DNA of 64,000 nucleotides from JAGSOU01 sp049974865 (GTDB lineage Bacteria; Pseudomonadota; Alphaproteobacteria; Rhodobacterales; Rhodobacteraceae): NCBI GenBank assembly GCA_049974865.1, contig JBNGCX010000002.1, positions 1-64,000 on the forward strand, read 5' to 3'. Both the position numbers and the translations under genes were made by a program. This document shows positions 33,004-42,076 of the stretch, in pieces. How positions within the stretch are numbered: position 1 is the first letter of the stretch; every line of letters starts with the position of its first letter. The notes beneath the pieces were generated by a model. It saw only the letters and a program-made list of their open reading frames with translations, made no database searches and was not told the DNA's origin.

Positions 33004-34305
33004 TTACAGCCGGTCGCGCAGCGAGAACCAGATCATTGCCAGAACCAGCAGCGGGCTGCGCAGCGCGGCCCCGCCCGGGAAGCGCGGGGTGGGCACCCGC
33101 GCCATCAGGTCGAAGCGTTCCGCCTGTCCCGCGATGGCCTCCGAGGCGACCTGTCCCGCCAGCGTGGCCATCGCCAGCCCGTGGCCGGAATAGCCCGAGA
33201 GGCTGAGGATGTTGCCCGCCAGCCGCTCGAAATGCGGCATCCGGTTCATGGTGATGGCCAGCGTGCCGCCCCAAGCATAGTCGATGCGGGTGTCCGCGAG
33301 TTGCGGGAATATCTCCAGCATCGGGCGGCGCACCTTGGCGGCGATGTCGCGCGGGAATCGGTAGCCGTAGGATTCGGAGCCGCCGAAGAGCAGCCGGCGA
33401 TCCTCGGAAAAGCGGAAATAATTCACCACGAACTTGCTGTCAGCCACCGCGTGGTTGTTGCGGATCAGGCTTTCCTGCTGCGCCTCGCTCATCGGCTCGG
33501 TGGCGAGGATGAAATTGTTGATCGGCATCACGCGGGCGGCCACCCGCGGCTCCAGCCCGCCCAGGTAGCCGTTGCAGGCCAGCACCACGTGATCGGCGCT
33601 CACCTGCGACCGCTCGGTGCTGACGGTGGCCGGCGCGCCCGTGGCAATGGAAGTAACCTTGGAGGCCTCGAAGATCCGCACGCCCTCGGCCTGTGCCAGC
33701 CGGGCCAGGCCGAGCGCGAAGCGCAGCGGGTCGAGATGCCCGCCGCCCATGTCGATCGCGCCGCCGAAATAGGCCGGGGAGCCGACGAGATGGCGCATCT
33801 CCTCCTGCTCCAGCCCGCGGATCAGGTCGTAGCCGTATTCGTCCTGCAGCTTCTTCGCGTAGTCCAGCGAATGCCCGACATAGCGGCGGCGGTGATCGGC
33901 GTGGACGATCCCATCATGAAACGGGCAGTCGACCAAGGGGTCGCGTGCCAGCTCGCGCACCAGCGCCACCGCGTCGCGGCCCATGTTCCACAGGGCGCGG
34001 GCGTCCTCGCGCCCCAGGATGCGCTCCAGTTCATCCTGCTCGACGCGCTGGCCCATGCCCGCCTGCCCGCCATTGCGCCCCGAGGCGCCGAAGCCGACGC
34101 GCTGCGCCTCCAGCAGCACCACGTCGAAACCGCGGCGCGCCAGGTGCAGCGCGGTGGACAGCCCGGTGAAGCCCCCGCCCACCACGCAGACATCCGCCTT
34201 CAGCGCGCCTTGCGCGGGCGCGAAGGGCGGCAGCGGCTCGGCCACGGCGGCGTAGTAGGACCGGGGGTATTCCCCCGGCCGGTCATTGGCGGTCAGCAGG
34301 TCCAT
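33004..34305 (-). CDS. FAD-dependent amine oxidoreductase (PuuB-like, DAO family)
   Basis: 433 residues. Dinucleotide motif VVGGGFTGLSTALHLARRG near residue 41 and the FAD region GFGASGRNGGQAG are visible. The family oxidises gamma-glutamyl-putrescine to the aldehyde in the Puu pathway. The ATG at 34305 has GAGGTG five bases upstream; a GTG two codons earlier overlaps this site. It lies 7 bases after the aminotransferase stop, the third gene of the minus-strand polyamine operon. The substrate is inferred from context. Confidence 0.85.
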   Translation of the reverse strand: MDLLTANDRPGEYPRSYYAAVAEPLPPFAPAQGALKADVCVVGGGFTGLSTALHLARRGFDVVLLEAQRVGFGASGRNGGQAGMGQRVEQDELERILGREDARALWNMGRDAVALVRELARDPLVDCPFHDGIVHADHRRRYVGHSLDYAKKLQDEYGYDLIRGLEQEEMRHLVGSPAYFGGAIDMGGGHLDPLRFALGLARLAQAEGVRIFEASKVTSIATGAPATVSTERSQVSADHVVLACNGYLGGLEPRVAARVMPINNFILATEPMSEAQQESLIRNNHAVADSKFVVNYFRFSEDRRLLFGGSESYGYRFPRDIAAKVRRPMLEIFPQLADTRIDYAWGGTLAITMNRMPHFERLAGNILSLSGYSGHGLAMATLAGQVASEAIAGQAERFDLMARVPTPRFPGGAALRSPLLVLAMIWFSLRDRL

Positions 34306-34312
34306 GGACACC

Positions 34313-35710
34313 TCAGGCCGCGACCATCAGGCCCTCGGCCTTGGCCTTGTCGTAAGTCTGGTCGAGCGATTTCACCGCGCGGTCGATCAGCGTGTCGATA
34401 TCCGAGGGCTGCAGGATCAGCGGCGGCGAGATGATCATCCGGTCGCCCACATGGCGCATCACCAGGTTGTTGCCGAAGCAGTGGTCGCGGCAGATCAGGC
34501 CGATCTGGCCGGGGCCGTTCTTGAAGGCGGCGCGGCTGGCCTTGTCCGGCGTCAGCGCGATCGACCCCATCATCCCGCAGATCCTGGCCTCGCCCACCAG
34601 CGGGTGATCGGCTAACGCCTCCCACTTCTCCTTGAGATAGGGCGCCGCAACGTCGCGGGCGTGATCGACGATGCCCTCCTCCTCGAGAATGCGCAGGTTC
34701 TCCAGCGCCACGGCCGCGGAAACCGGGTGGCCCGAATAAGTGTAACCGTGGTTGAAATCGCCGGCCTCGGCCACGACCCCGGCAACCTCGTCGCAGACGA
34801 TGGAGCCGCCGATGGGCGCGTAGCCGGAGGACAGCCCCTTGGCGATGGTCATGATGTCCGGGCGGATGTCGAAGGTCTGGGTACCGAACCAGTTGCCGGT
34901 GCGCCCGAAGCCGCAGATCACCTCGTCGGCGATCAGCAGGATCTCGTGCGCGTCGCAGATTCGCTGGATCTCGGGCCAGTAGGTCTCGGGCGGGATGATC
35001 ACGCCGCCCGCGCCCTGGATCGGCTCGGCGATGAAGGCGGCGACCTTGTCCTCGCCCAACTCGGCGATTTTTTCCTCAAGCTGGCGGGCGCGCTCCAGGC
35101 CGAATTCCTCGGGCGTCATGTCGCCGCCCTCGGCATACCAGTGCGGCTGGTCGATATGAACGATATCCGGGATCGGCAGCCCGCCCTGCGCGTGCATCGG
35201 CTGCATCCCACCCAGCGAGGCCCCGGCCATGGTCGAGCCGTGATAGGCATTCTTGCGGCTGATGATCACCTTCTTCTCGGGCTTGCCCTTGGCCGCCCAG
35301 TAATGGCGCGCCAGGCGCACGTTGGTGTCATTGGCATCCGACCCGCCCGAGGCGAAGAAAACGTGGTTCAGGTCGCCCGGCGCCAGCTCGGCCAGCTTGG
35401 CGGCCAGCGCGATGGCCGGCACATGGGTGGTCTGGAAGAAGGTGTTGTAATAGGGCAGCTGGCGCAGCTGGCGCGCGGCCACCTCGGCCAGCTCGTCCCG
35501 GCCATAGCCGATGTTCACGCACCACAGCCCCGCCATGGCGTCGAGGATCTTGTTGCCCTCGCTGTCGGTCAGCGTCACCCCGTCGGCCGCGGTGATCACC
35601 CGCGCGCCCTTGGCGGCGAGCTCCGCCCCGGCGGTGAACGGGTGCATGTGATGGGCGGCGTCCAGCGCCTGGAGCTCGGCTGTGGGCAAGTGGTTGGTAA
35701 TGTCTTTCAT
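34313..35710 (-). CDS. Class III aminotransferase (putrescine/polyamine--pyruvate type, SpuC-like)
   Basis: 465 residues. The MHPFTAGAELAAKG N-terminus, NTFFQTTHVP, FFASGGSDANDTN and the PLP lysine Lys291 (TIAKGLSSGYAPIGG) are typical of omega-aminotransferases such as SpuC. It transfers the terminal amine of putrescine or a related diamine to pyruvate. It lies between the glutamine-synthetase-like and FAD oxidase genes, so the operon offers both transamination and gamma-glutamylation routes. Confidence 0.9.
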   Translation of the reverse strand: MKDITNHLPTAELQALDAAHHMHPFTAGAELAAKGARVITAADGVTLTDSEGNKILDAMAGLWCVNIGYGRDELAEVAARQLRQLPYYNTFFQTTHVPAIALAAKLAELAPGDLNHVFFASGGSDANDTNVRLARHYWAAKGKPEKKVIISRKNAYHGSTMAGASLGGMQPMHAQGGLPIPDIVHIDQPHWYAEGGDMTPEEFGLERARQLEEKIAELGEDKVAAFIAEPIQGAGGVIIPPETYWPEIQRICDAHEILLIADEVICGFGRTGNWFGTQTFDIRPDIMTIAKGLSSGYAPIGGSIVCDEVAGVVAEAGDFNHGYTYSGHPVSAAVALENLRILEEEGIVDHARDVAAPYLKEKWEALADHPLVGEARICGMMGSIALTPDKASRAAFKNGPGQIGLICRDHCFGNNLVMRHVGDRMIISPPLILQPSDIDTLIDRAVKSLDQTYDKAKAEGLMVAA

Positions 35711-35733
35711 ATCTTCCGTCCTCGATCGTCTGT

Positions 35734-37122
35734 TCAGGCGTTCAGCAGAAGGTGCTGACGCTCCCAGGGCGAAATCTCGCGCTGGTATTCCTCGTATTCG
35801 GCGCGCTTGATGTCTTGGTAGAGCCGGCAGAACTCCTCGCCCAGCACGCCGCGCAACTCGGCCCCCTCCTCGAACAGGTCCAGCGCATCGCCCAGGCCCA
35901 CGGGCAGGCTGACCTCGCTTTCCCAGACCTCGTGCTGGGCCGGCGGGCGCGGCTGGGTGCGGTTCACCATCCCCAGGTAGCCGCAGGCCAGGCTGGCCGC
36001 GATGGAGAGATAGGGGTTGCTGTCGATCCCGATGACCCGGTTTTCCACCCGGCGTGCCTGCGCCGGCGCGGTGGGGATGCGCAGGCCGGTGGTGCGGTTG
36101 TCGCTGGCCCATTCCAGGTTCGAGGGCGCGCTCATGCCCTCGGTGGTGAAGCGGCGGTAGGAATTCACGTAGGGCGCCAGCAGCGGCACCGCCGAAAGCA
36201 GGTATTTCTGCGAGCCGCCGATGAAATGGCGGAAGGCATCCGTTTCGCCCCCGTCCTCCGCCGAAAAGATATTGCGCCCGCTCTGCGCGTCGATCACGCT
36301 CTGGTGGACGTGCATGGCGCTGCCCGGCTCGTCGCGCATGGGCTTGGCCATGAAGGTGGCAAAGACGCCGTTTTTCAGCGCCGCCTCGCGGATGGTGCGC
36401 TTGAAATAGAACACCTGGTCGGCCAGCAGCAGCGGGTCGCCGTGGCGCAGGTTGATCTCGATCTGCCCGGCGCCGCCTTCCTGGATCACGGTGTCGATCT
36501 GCAGGCCCTGCGCTTCGGCGAAATCGTAGATCGTGTCGATCACCTCGCCATATTCGTCGACCGCGACCATAGAGTAGGCCTGCCGGCTGGCGCCCTTGCG
36601 GCCGGTCCGGCCGAGCGGCGGCTCGATCGGCTCGTTGGGGTCGACATTGGGCTTGGTGAGATAGAATTCCAGTTCGGGCGCGACCACCGGCTGCCAGCCG
36701 CGCTCGGCATAGAGCCCGAGGACGCGCCTGAGAACGTTGCGCGGCGCAATCGGCAGCGGCTCGCCCTCGCGGGTTTCCAGGTCGCAGATCACCTGCAGCG
36801 TCGCATCGTCGGCCCAGGGCACGGCGCTGGCGGTGGCCATGTCGGGGCGCAGCACCACGTCGCGCTCCAGCCATTGACCCTCAATCTCCATGTCCACGTA
36901 TTCGCCCGAAATCGTCTGGTAGAACAACGAGATGGGCAGGAAGAACGTCTCTTCGGGGGTGAACTTGTAGGACGGCATCGCCTTGCCCCGCGACATGCCC
37001 GCGATGTCGGGAATGATGCACTCCACCTCTTCCAGCCGGCGTTCGTCGAGGTAATCGAGAAAGGCCTCCGGCAGCGTCTCGGTCCATGCGCCGCGAGCCT
37101 TGGATATGTTGCGCTGAGCCAT
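35734..37122 (-). CDS. Glutamine-synthetase-family gamma-glutamylpolyamine synthetase (PuuA-like)
   Basis: 462 residues. The N-terminal beta-grasp region contains VECIIPDIAGMSRGKAMPSYKF. The catalytic domain shows ELEFYL, GAGQIEINLRHGDPLLLADQ, MHVHQS, NSYRR and RVENRVIGIDSNPYL. It differs from housekeeping GlnA (no adenylylation-site loop) and matches the PuuA/SpuI group that joins glutamate to putrescine. The start at 37122 is the first ATG after the operator-containing leader. Confidence 0.88.
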   Translation of the reverse strand: MAQRNISKARGAWTETLPEAFLDYLDERRLEEVECIIPDIAGMSRGKAMPSYKFTPEETFFLPISLFYQTISGEYVDMEIEGQWLERDVVLRPDMATASAVPWADDATLQVICDLETREGEPLPIAPRNVLRRVLGLYAERGWQPVVAPELEFYLTKPNVDPNEPIEPPLGRTGRKGASRQAYSMVAVDEYGEVIDTIYDFAEAQGLQIDTVIQEGGAGQIEINLRHGDPLLLADQVFYFKRTIREAALKNGVFATFMAKPMRDEPGSAMHVHQSVIDAQSGRNIFSAEDGGETDAFRHFIGGSQKYLLSAVPLLAPYVNSYRRFTTEGMSAPSNLEWASDNRTTGLRIPTAPAQARRVENRVIGIDSNPYLSIAASLACGYLGMVNRTQPRPPAQHEVWESEVSLPVGLGDALDLFEEGAELRGVLGEEFCRLYQDIKRAEYEEYQREISPWERQHLLLNA

Positions 37123-37246
37123 CTGCCGCGTCCCGTCTGAAGGTCTTCCCGCGCATCGGAAAGGGCGAATCGGATCGCGGCCCGCGGGCCGCCAGCGCCC
37201 CGATGCGCCTTCACACTGCGCCCAGATTTCGGGCGCTGTCAATTAA

Positions 37247-37256
37247 TTTGATCAAA
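37247..37256. promoter_or_regulatory. Candidate GntR operator TTTGATCAAA (site 1)
   Basis: A perfect 10-base palindrome in the 134-base gap between the GntR gene stop and the start of the minus-strand ligase/aminotransferase/oxidase operon. The identical decamer is found before potF (site 2). The GntR/FCD gene lies between the two sites, so self-contained regulation is likely. Confidence 0.55.
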
Positions 37257-37910
37257 CTACGAGCCGCCGAGGGTTTCCCGCACCTGGTCTAGGCCCTGCC
37301 GGATATCCTCGGAAATGGCCTGCGCCACGCCGGCGGGATCGCTGGTGGCTAGCGCCTCCATCGCCTCGTCATGCTTGTCGGGCAGGTTGGAGGTGCCGTA
37401 GCGCCCGCAGACGATTCGCAGCGACGGCCCGGCCTGCAGCCAGAGCGACAGCGCGATCTTTTTCAGGATGGTCGCCTGCGCCTCATCATAAAGCCGGAAG
37501 TGGAAGCGGAAATTGGCCTCGAGATAGCGTTCTATGCTGCCCGCGGCGATCGCCTCGTTCACCTGCTCATCCAGCACGCGCAACTCGTCGACAAGGCCAG
37601 CCCCCTGATTTTCCGCTGCAATTTCAGCCAACTTCGGCTCAATAGCCAGGCGCGCGAATTCGATCTGGTCCAACTTTACCAGCGTCATGACCGGCACGAT
37701 CACGCGGCGGTTGCCCTGCGCCTCCAGCGCGCCTTCGGCCGTCAGCCGGCGGATCGCCTCGCGCACCGGGGTCATGCCCGCCCCCAGGCTTTCGGTGAGC
37801 CCGAGGATGGTGACCCCTTGCCCCGGCGCCAGTTCGCCGAACAGGATCATGTCGCGGATCCGCTGGTAGATCGCTTCGTGCTCAGGTCTCTTGGCGTCGG
37901 TGGCGGTCAC
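37257..37910 (-). CDS. GntR-family (FCD domain) transcriptional regulator
   Basis: 217 residues. An N-terminal winged HTH (AIYQRIRDMILFGELAPGQGVTILGLTESLG, then TPVREAIRRLTAEGALE) is followed by an FCD ligand domain with metal-ligand positions (HFRLYDEAQ; DKHDEAMEAL). It lies between the two polyamine operons, divergent from potF. The ligand is probably a polyamine or a gamma-glutamylated intermediate (inference). It likely binds the TTTGATCAAA palindromes found in both adjacent gaps. Confidence 0.92.
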   Translation of the reverse strand: MTATDAKRPEHEAIYQRIRDMILFGELAPGQGVTILGLTESLGAGMTPVREAIRRLTAEGALEAQGNRRVIVPVMTLVKLDQIEFARLAIEPKLAEIAAENQGAGLVDELRVLDEQVNEAIAAGSIERYLEANFRFHFRLYDEAQATILKKIALSLWLQAGPSLRIVCGRYGTSNLPDKHDEAMEALATSDPAGVAQAISEDIRQGLDQVRETLGGS

Positions 37911-38018
37911 TGTTCTTCGATCTCCGGCTTCAGGCCATTCGCGGCCGCCCGACTGTAAAGCGCGCCCTTGCCTTTGTCAGCAATTTGCGCGTTCCTAAAC
38001 TTATCTTGCGCCGAATCG

Positions 38019-38038
38019 ACGCGTTTGATCAAATGCGT
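38019..38038. promoter_or_regulatory. Candidate GntR operator, extended palindrome (site 2)
   Basis: The core TTTGATCAAA (38024-38033) is flanked by ACGC and GCGT, giving a 20-base palindrome with mismatched single bases next to the core. It is 40 bases before the potF start and 109 from the gntR start, suitable for controlling both divergent units. Confidence 0.6.
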
Positions 38039-38077
38039 TCAAAACAGTGCATGACACAACAACGGGGAGTTAACCAA

Positions 38078-39163
38078 ATGAAACCGACGATAGCCACGCT
38101 GGCGCTGACCCTGTCCGTTGGCGCCACCGCCGCGGTCGCCGAACAGGTCCGGGTCTATAACTGGTCGGACTATATCGACGAAGAACTGCTGACCAAGTTC
38201 GAGGAAGAGACCGGTCTGGAACTGGTCTACGACGTGTTCGACAGCAACGAGGTGCTCGAGACCAAGATGCTGGCGGGCGGCTCGGGCTACGATGTGGTGG
38301 TGCCCTCGGGCACGTTCCTGCAACGCCAGATCACGGCCGGCGCGTTCCAGAAGCTCGACAAGTCGAAGCTGCCCAATATCAAGAACATGTGGGACGTGGT
38401 CGAGAAGCGCACCGCGCAATACGACCCGGGCAACGAGTACTCGATCAACTACATGTGGGGCACCACCGGCATCGGCGTGAATGTCGGCAAGGTCCAGGAA
38501 CTCCTGGGCGAGGACGCGCCGATCGACAGCTGGTCGCTGGTCTTCGATCCGGCCAACATGGAGAAGCTGGGCGACTGCGGCGTGCATTTCCTGGACGCCC
38601 CGGCCGAGATGATCCCCGCCGCGCTGAACTATATCGGCGAAGACCCCGACAGCCACGATCCCGACGTGATCGCCAAGGCCGAGGGCGTGTTCATGGCCAT
38701 CCGCCCCTACATCCAGAAGTTCCACAGCTCGGAATACATCAACGCGCTGGCCAACGGCGACATCTGCGTGGCCGTGGGCTGGTCGGGTGACGTGCTGCAG
38801 GCGCGCGATCGGGCTGCCGAGGCCGACAACGGCGTCGAGATCGCCTATCACGCGCCGAAAGAGGGCGCGCAGATGTGGTTCGACCAGATGGCGATCCCGG
38901 TGGACGCCCCGAACCCGGACGGCGCGCATGTGTTCCTGAACTTCATCATGGACGCGCAGAACATGGCCACGGCGTCGAACTACGTCTACTACGCCAACGG
39001 CAACAAGGCGTCGCAGGAATTTCTGGTCGAGGACGTGATCGGCGACCCCGCGATCTACCCGGACGCGGCGACGCTGGAGAACCTGTTCACCACGACGCCC
39101 TATCCGGCCAAGGTGCAGCGCGTCGTGACGCGTCTTTGGACCAAGATCAAATCGGGCACCTGA
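38078..39163 (+). CDS. potF: Polyamine ABC transporter substrate-binding protein
   Basis: 361 residues with a signal peptide (MKPTIATLALTLSVGATAAVA) and the PotF/PotD opening VRVYNWSDYIDEELLTKFEEETG in part, then YDVVVPSGTFLQRQITAGAFQKLDKS. Captures putrescine or spermidine in the periplasm. The ATG at 38078 has GGGGAG about nine bases before; longer frames start inside the operator. First gene of potFGHI-ligase-oxidase and separated from potG by a hairpin that probably raises its level relative to the rest. Confidence 0.93.
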   Translation: MKPTIATLALTLSVGATAAVAEQVRVYNWSDYIDEELLTKFEEETGLELVYDVFDSNEVLETKMLAGGSGYDVVVPSGTFLQRQITAGAFQKLDKSKLPNIKNMWDVVEKRTAQYDPGNEYSINYMWGTTGIGVNVGKVQELLGEDAPIDSWSLVFDPANMEKLGDCGVHFLDAPAEMIPAALNYIGEDPDSHDPDVIAKAEGVFMAIRPYIQKFHSSEYINALANGDICVAVGWSGDVLQARDRAAEADNGVEIAYHAPKEGAQMWFDQMAIPVDAPNPDGAHVFLNFIMDAQNMATASNYVYYANGNKASQEFLVEDVIGDPAIYPDAATLENLFTTTPYPAKVQRVVTRLWTKIKSGT

Positions 39164-39182
39164 CCCCACTCACGGCCCACCC

Positions 39183-39214
39183 GGCCCGCGCCTGACCCGC
39201 GCGGGCCGTTTCTT
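39183..39214 (+). terminator. Intercistronic hairpin between potF and potG (attenuator)
   Basis: Stem GGCCCGCG (39183-39190) with CGCGGGCC (39200-39207), a 9-base loop, then GTTTCTT. It lies in the 65-base gap after potF. Partial termination here is the usual way to make the binding protein in excess of the membrane components. Confidence 0.7.
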
Positions 39215-39228
39215 GCCAAGGGACAATC

Positions 39229-40356
39229 ATGGCACAATCCGTTTTCGCCCCCTGGGCGGACCCCAACGAAAAACCGCTGATCCAGTTCCGGAACGTCACC
39301 AAGCGCTTCGGCGGCTTCACCGCCATCGACGACCTGACGCTGGACATCTTCCGCCGCGAATTCTTCGCCCTGCTCGGCCCCTCGGGCTGCGGCAAGACCA
39401 CGCTGATGCGCATGCTGGCGGGATTCGAGACGCCCACCGAGGGCACCATCACGCTGGAGGGCAAGGACATCTCGCCCGTGCCGCCCAACAAGCGGGCGGT
39501 CAACATGATGTTCCAGTCCTACGCGCTGTTCCCGCACCTGACGGTCTATGACAACATCGCCTTCGGCCTGAAACGCTCGGACATGTCCAAGGACGAGATC
39601 GCCGCGCGCGTCGACCAGATGCTCAAGATGGTTCAGCTCGAGAAATTCGCCCGCCGCAAGCCGCACCAGATCTCGGGCGGGCAGCGGCAGCGCGTGGCTC
39701 TGGCGCGCAGCCTGGCCAAGGCGCCGAAGCTGCTGCTGCTGGACGAGCCGCTGGGCGCGCTCGACCGCAAGCTGCGCGAAGAGACGCAGTTCGAACTGAT
39801 GGACATCCAGGAAAAGACGGGCACCACCTTCGTGATCGTGACCCACGACCAGGAAGAGGCGATGACCGTGGCCAGCCGCGTGGCGGTGATGGACCACGGC
39901 AAGGTCATCCAGGTGGACACGCCCGACCGCATCTACGAATATCCAAATTCCGTCTACGTGGCCGATTTCATCGGCGACGTGAACCTGATCGAGGGCAATG
40001 CCCGGCCGGCCAAGGAAGATCGGGTGGCCATCAGCTGGGCCGAGGGCCAGCCCGAGATCATCTGCACCCCGACCACGCCGATCGAGTCCGGTCAGCGCGT
40101 GACCTTCGCCATCCGTCCCGAAAAGGTGGCGATCTCGAAAGACCGTCCCGAGGACCTGCCCAACGCGGTGCGCGGCCGGATCCACGACATCGCCTATCTG
40201 GGCAACATCTCGACCTATCACGTCGCGCTGCCCTCGGGGCAGATGATCAAGGCGCAGACGGCCAACAACCGGCGGATCGCCCGGCGCAGCTTTACCTGGG
40301 AAGACGAGGTCTGGCTGGGCTGGACCGCCACCGCTGGCGTGGTGCTGACGCGATGA
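39229..40356 (+). CDS. potG: Polyamine ABC transporter ATP-binding protein
   Basis: 375 residues. Walker A GPSGCGKTT begins at residue 50; Q-loop MMFQSYALFPH, signature ISGGQRQRVALARSLA, Walker B LLLLDEPLGALD and a C-terminal TOBE domain (from about residue 285, RVTFAIRPEKVAI) are visible. It energises PotH/PotI. Overlaps potH by four bases. Confidence 0.94.
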   Translation: MAQSVFAPWADPNEKPLIQFRNVTKRFGGFTAIDDLTLDIFRREFFALLGPSGCGKTTLMRMLAGFETPTEGTITLEGKDISPVPPNKRAVNMMFQSYALFPHLTVYDNIAFGLKRSDMSKDEIAARVDQMLKMVQLEKFARRKPHQISGGQRQRVALARSLAKAPKLLLLDEPLGALDRKLREETQFELMDIQEKTGTTFVIVTHDQEEAMTVASRVAVMDHGKVIQVDTPDRIYEYPNSVYVADFIGDVNLIEGNARPAKEDRVAISWAEGQPEIICTPTTPIESGQRVTFAIRPEKVAISKDRPEDLPNAVRGRIHDIAYLGNISTYHVALPSGQMIKAQTANNRRIARRSFTWEDEVWLGWTATAGVVLTR

Positions 40357-41264
40357 CGGGCTGGGGAGACAGACTGCGCGGGCTGGTCGTAGTCGCCGTG
40401 CCCTATCTGTGGCTCTTGATGCTGTTCCTGGTGCCCTTCGGCATCGTGCTCAAGATTTCGCTGTCGGACACGGCGCTGGCGATCCCACCCTACACGCCGA
40501 CGCTCGACCTGTCGGGCGGATGGGCGGCGGTGAAGGATTTCTTCGTCAATCTCGACTTCGAGAACTTCGTCTGGCTGACGCAGGACGATCTGTACTGGAA
40601 AGCCTACCTCTCCAGCCTCAAGATCGCGGTGATCTCGACCTTCCTGACGCTGCTGGTGGGCTATCCCATCGCCTATGGCATGGCCAACGCCCCGGATGAA
40701 TGGCGGCCGACGCTGATGATGCTGGTGATCCTGCCCTTCTGGACCAGCTTCCTGATCCGGGTCTATTCCTGGATGGGCATCCTCAGCCAGGAAGGGTTCC
40801 TCAACCAGTTCCTGCTGTGGACCGGCGTGATCTCCGAGCCGCTGACCATCCTGAACACCAACACCGCCGTCTATATCGGCATCGTCTACACTTACCTGCC
40901 CTTCATGATCCTGCCGATCTACGCCACGCTGGAAAAGCTGGACGGATCGCTGCTCGAGGCCGCATCGGACCTCGGCTGCACCCGCGTCCAGGCCTTCTGG
41001 CTGGTCACCGCGCCGCTGTCGAAATCCGGCGTCATCGCGGGCTGCTTCCTGGTATTCATCCCCGCCATCGGGGAATTCGTGATCCCCTCGCTGCTGGGCG
41101 GCTCGCGCACGCTGATGATCGGCAAGGTGCTGTGGGAGGAGTTCTTCTCCAACCGCGACTGGCCGGTGGCCTCGGCGGTGGCGGTGATCCTGCTGGCGAT
41201 CCTGGTGATCCCGATCATCCTGTTCCAGCGCAACGAGCAGAAACAGCGGGAGGCCGAGCAATGA
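40353..41264 (+). CDS. potH: Polyamine ABC transporter permease
   Basis: 303 residues with six membrane helices. Starts LVVVAVPYLWLLMLFLVPFGI; the EAA loop is EAASDLGCTRVQAFWLVTAPLS. Overlaps potG and potI by four bases each. Pairs with PotI to form the channel. Confidence 0.93.
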   Translation: MTGWGDRLRGLVVVAVPYLWLLMLFLVPFGIVLKISLSDTALAIPPYTPTLDLSGGWAAVKDFFVNLDFENFVWLTQDDLYWKAYLSSLKIAVISTFLTLLVGYPIAYGMANAPDEWRPTLMMLVILPFWTSFLIRVYSWMGILSQEGFLNQFLLWTGVISEPLTILNTNTAVYIGIVYTYLPFMILPIYATLEKLDGSLLEAASDLGCTRVQAFWLVTAPLSKSGVIAGCFLVFIPAIGEFVIPSLLGGSRTLMIGKVLWEEFFSNRDWPVASAVAVILLAILVIPIILFQRNEQKQREAEQ

Positions 41265-42076
41265 GACGCCTGACCTGGTTCAACGCCACCTCGCTCACGC
41301 TGGGATTCGCCTTTCTCTACCTGCCCATGCTGATCCTGATCGTCTTCAGCTTCAACGCGTCCAAGCTGGTGACGGTCTGGGCCGGTTTCTCGACCCAGTG
41401 GTATGGCGAGCTGATCCGCAACGAGGCCTTCCTCGACGCCGCCTGGGTGACGCTGAAGGTGGGGCTGTTCTCATCGACGCTCGCCACGGTGCTGGGCACG
41501 ATGGCGGCCTATGTCATGGTGCGCGGGGGGCGGTTCTTTGGCCGCACGCTGTTTTCCGGGATGATCTATGCCCCGCTGGTGATGCCCGAGGTGATCACCG
41601 GCCTGTCGCTGTTGCTGCTGTTCATCTCCATCGGGCTGGACCGCGGCGTGTTCACCATCGTGCTGGCCCATACCACCTTCTCGATGTGCTACGTCTCGGT
41701 GGTCGTCAGCTCGCGGCTGGTCAGCTTCGACCGATCGGTCGAGGAGGCGGCGCTCGACCTCGGCTGCACACCCTTCGACGCCTTTCGCAGCGTCACGCTG
41801 CCCATCATCTCCCCCGCCGTCATTTCCGGCTGGCTGCTGGCCTTCACCCTGTCGCTGGACGACCTTGTGATCGCCTCGTTCACCGCCGGGCCCTCCTCCA
41901 CCACCCTGCCGATCAAGATCTTCAGCTCGGTCCGCCTGGGCGTCAGCCCCGAGATCAACGCGCTGTCCACCATCATGATCGGCATCGTGGCCGTGGGCGT
42001 CATCACAGCCTCGCTGGTGTCCAAGCGCATGATCACGCGCCAGGCCCGCGACGAACAACAGGCCGCAACCACATGA
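41261..42076 (+). CDS. potI: Polyamine ABC transporter permease
   Basis: 271 residues, six membrane helices. LGFAFLYLPMLILIVFSFNAS at the start and EAALDLGCTPFDAFRSVTLP as the EAA loop. The ATG overlaps the potH TGA (ATGA); the stop overlaps the following ligase ATG the same way, tying transport directly to gamma-glutamylation. Confidence 0.93.
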   Translation: MRRLTWFNATSLTLGFAFLYLPMLILIVFSFNASKLVTVWAGFSTQWYGELIRNEAFLDAAWVTLKVGLFSSTLATVLGTMAAYVMVRGGRFFGRTLFSGMIYAPLVMPEVITGLSLLLLFISIGLDRGVFTIVLAHTTFSMCYVSVVVSSRLVSFDRSVEEAALDLGCTPFDAFRSVTLPIISPAVISGWLLAFTLSLDDLVIASFTAGPSSTTLPIKIFSSVRLGVSPEINALSTIMIGIVAVGVITASLVSKRMITRQARDEQQAATT

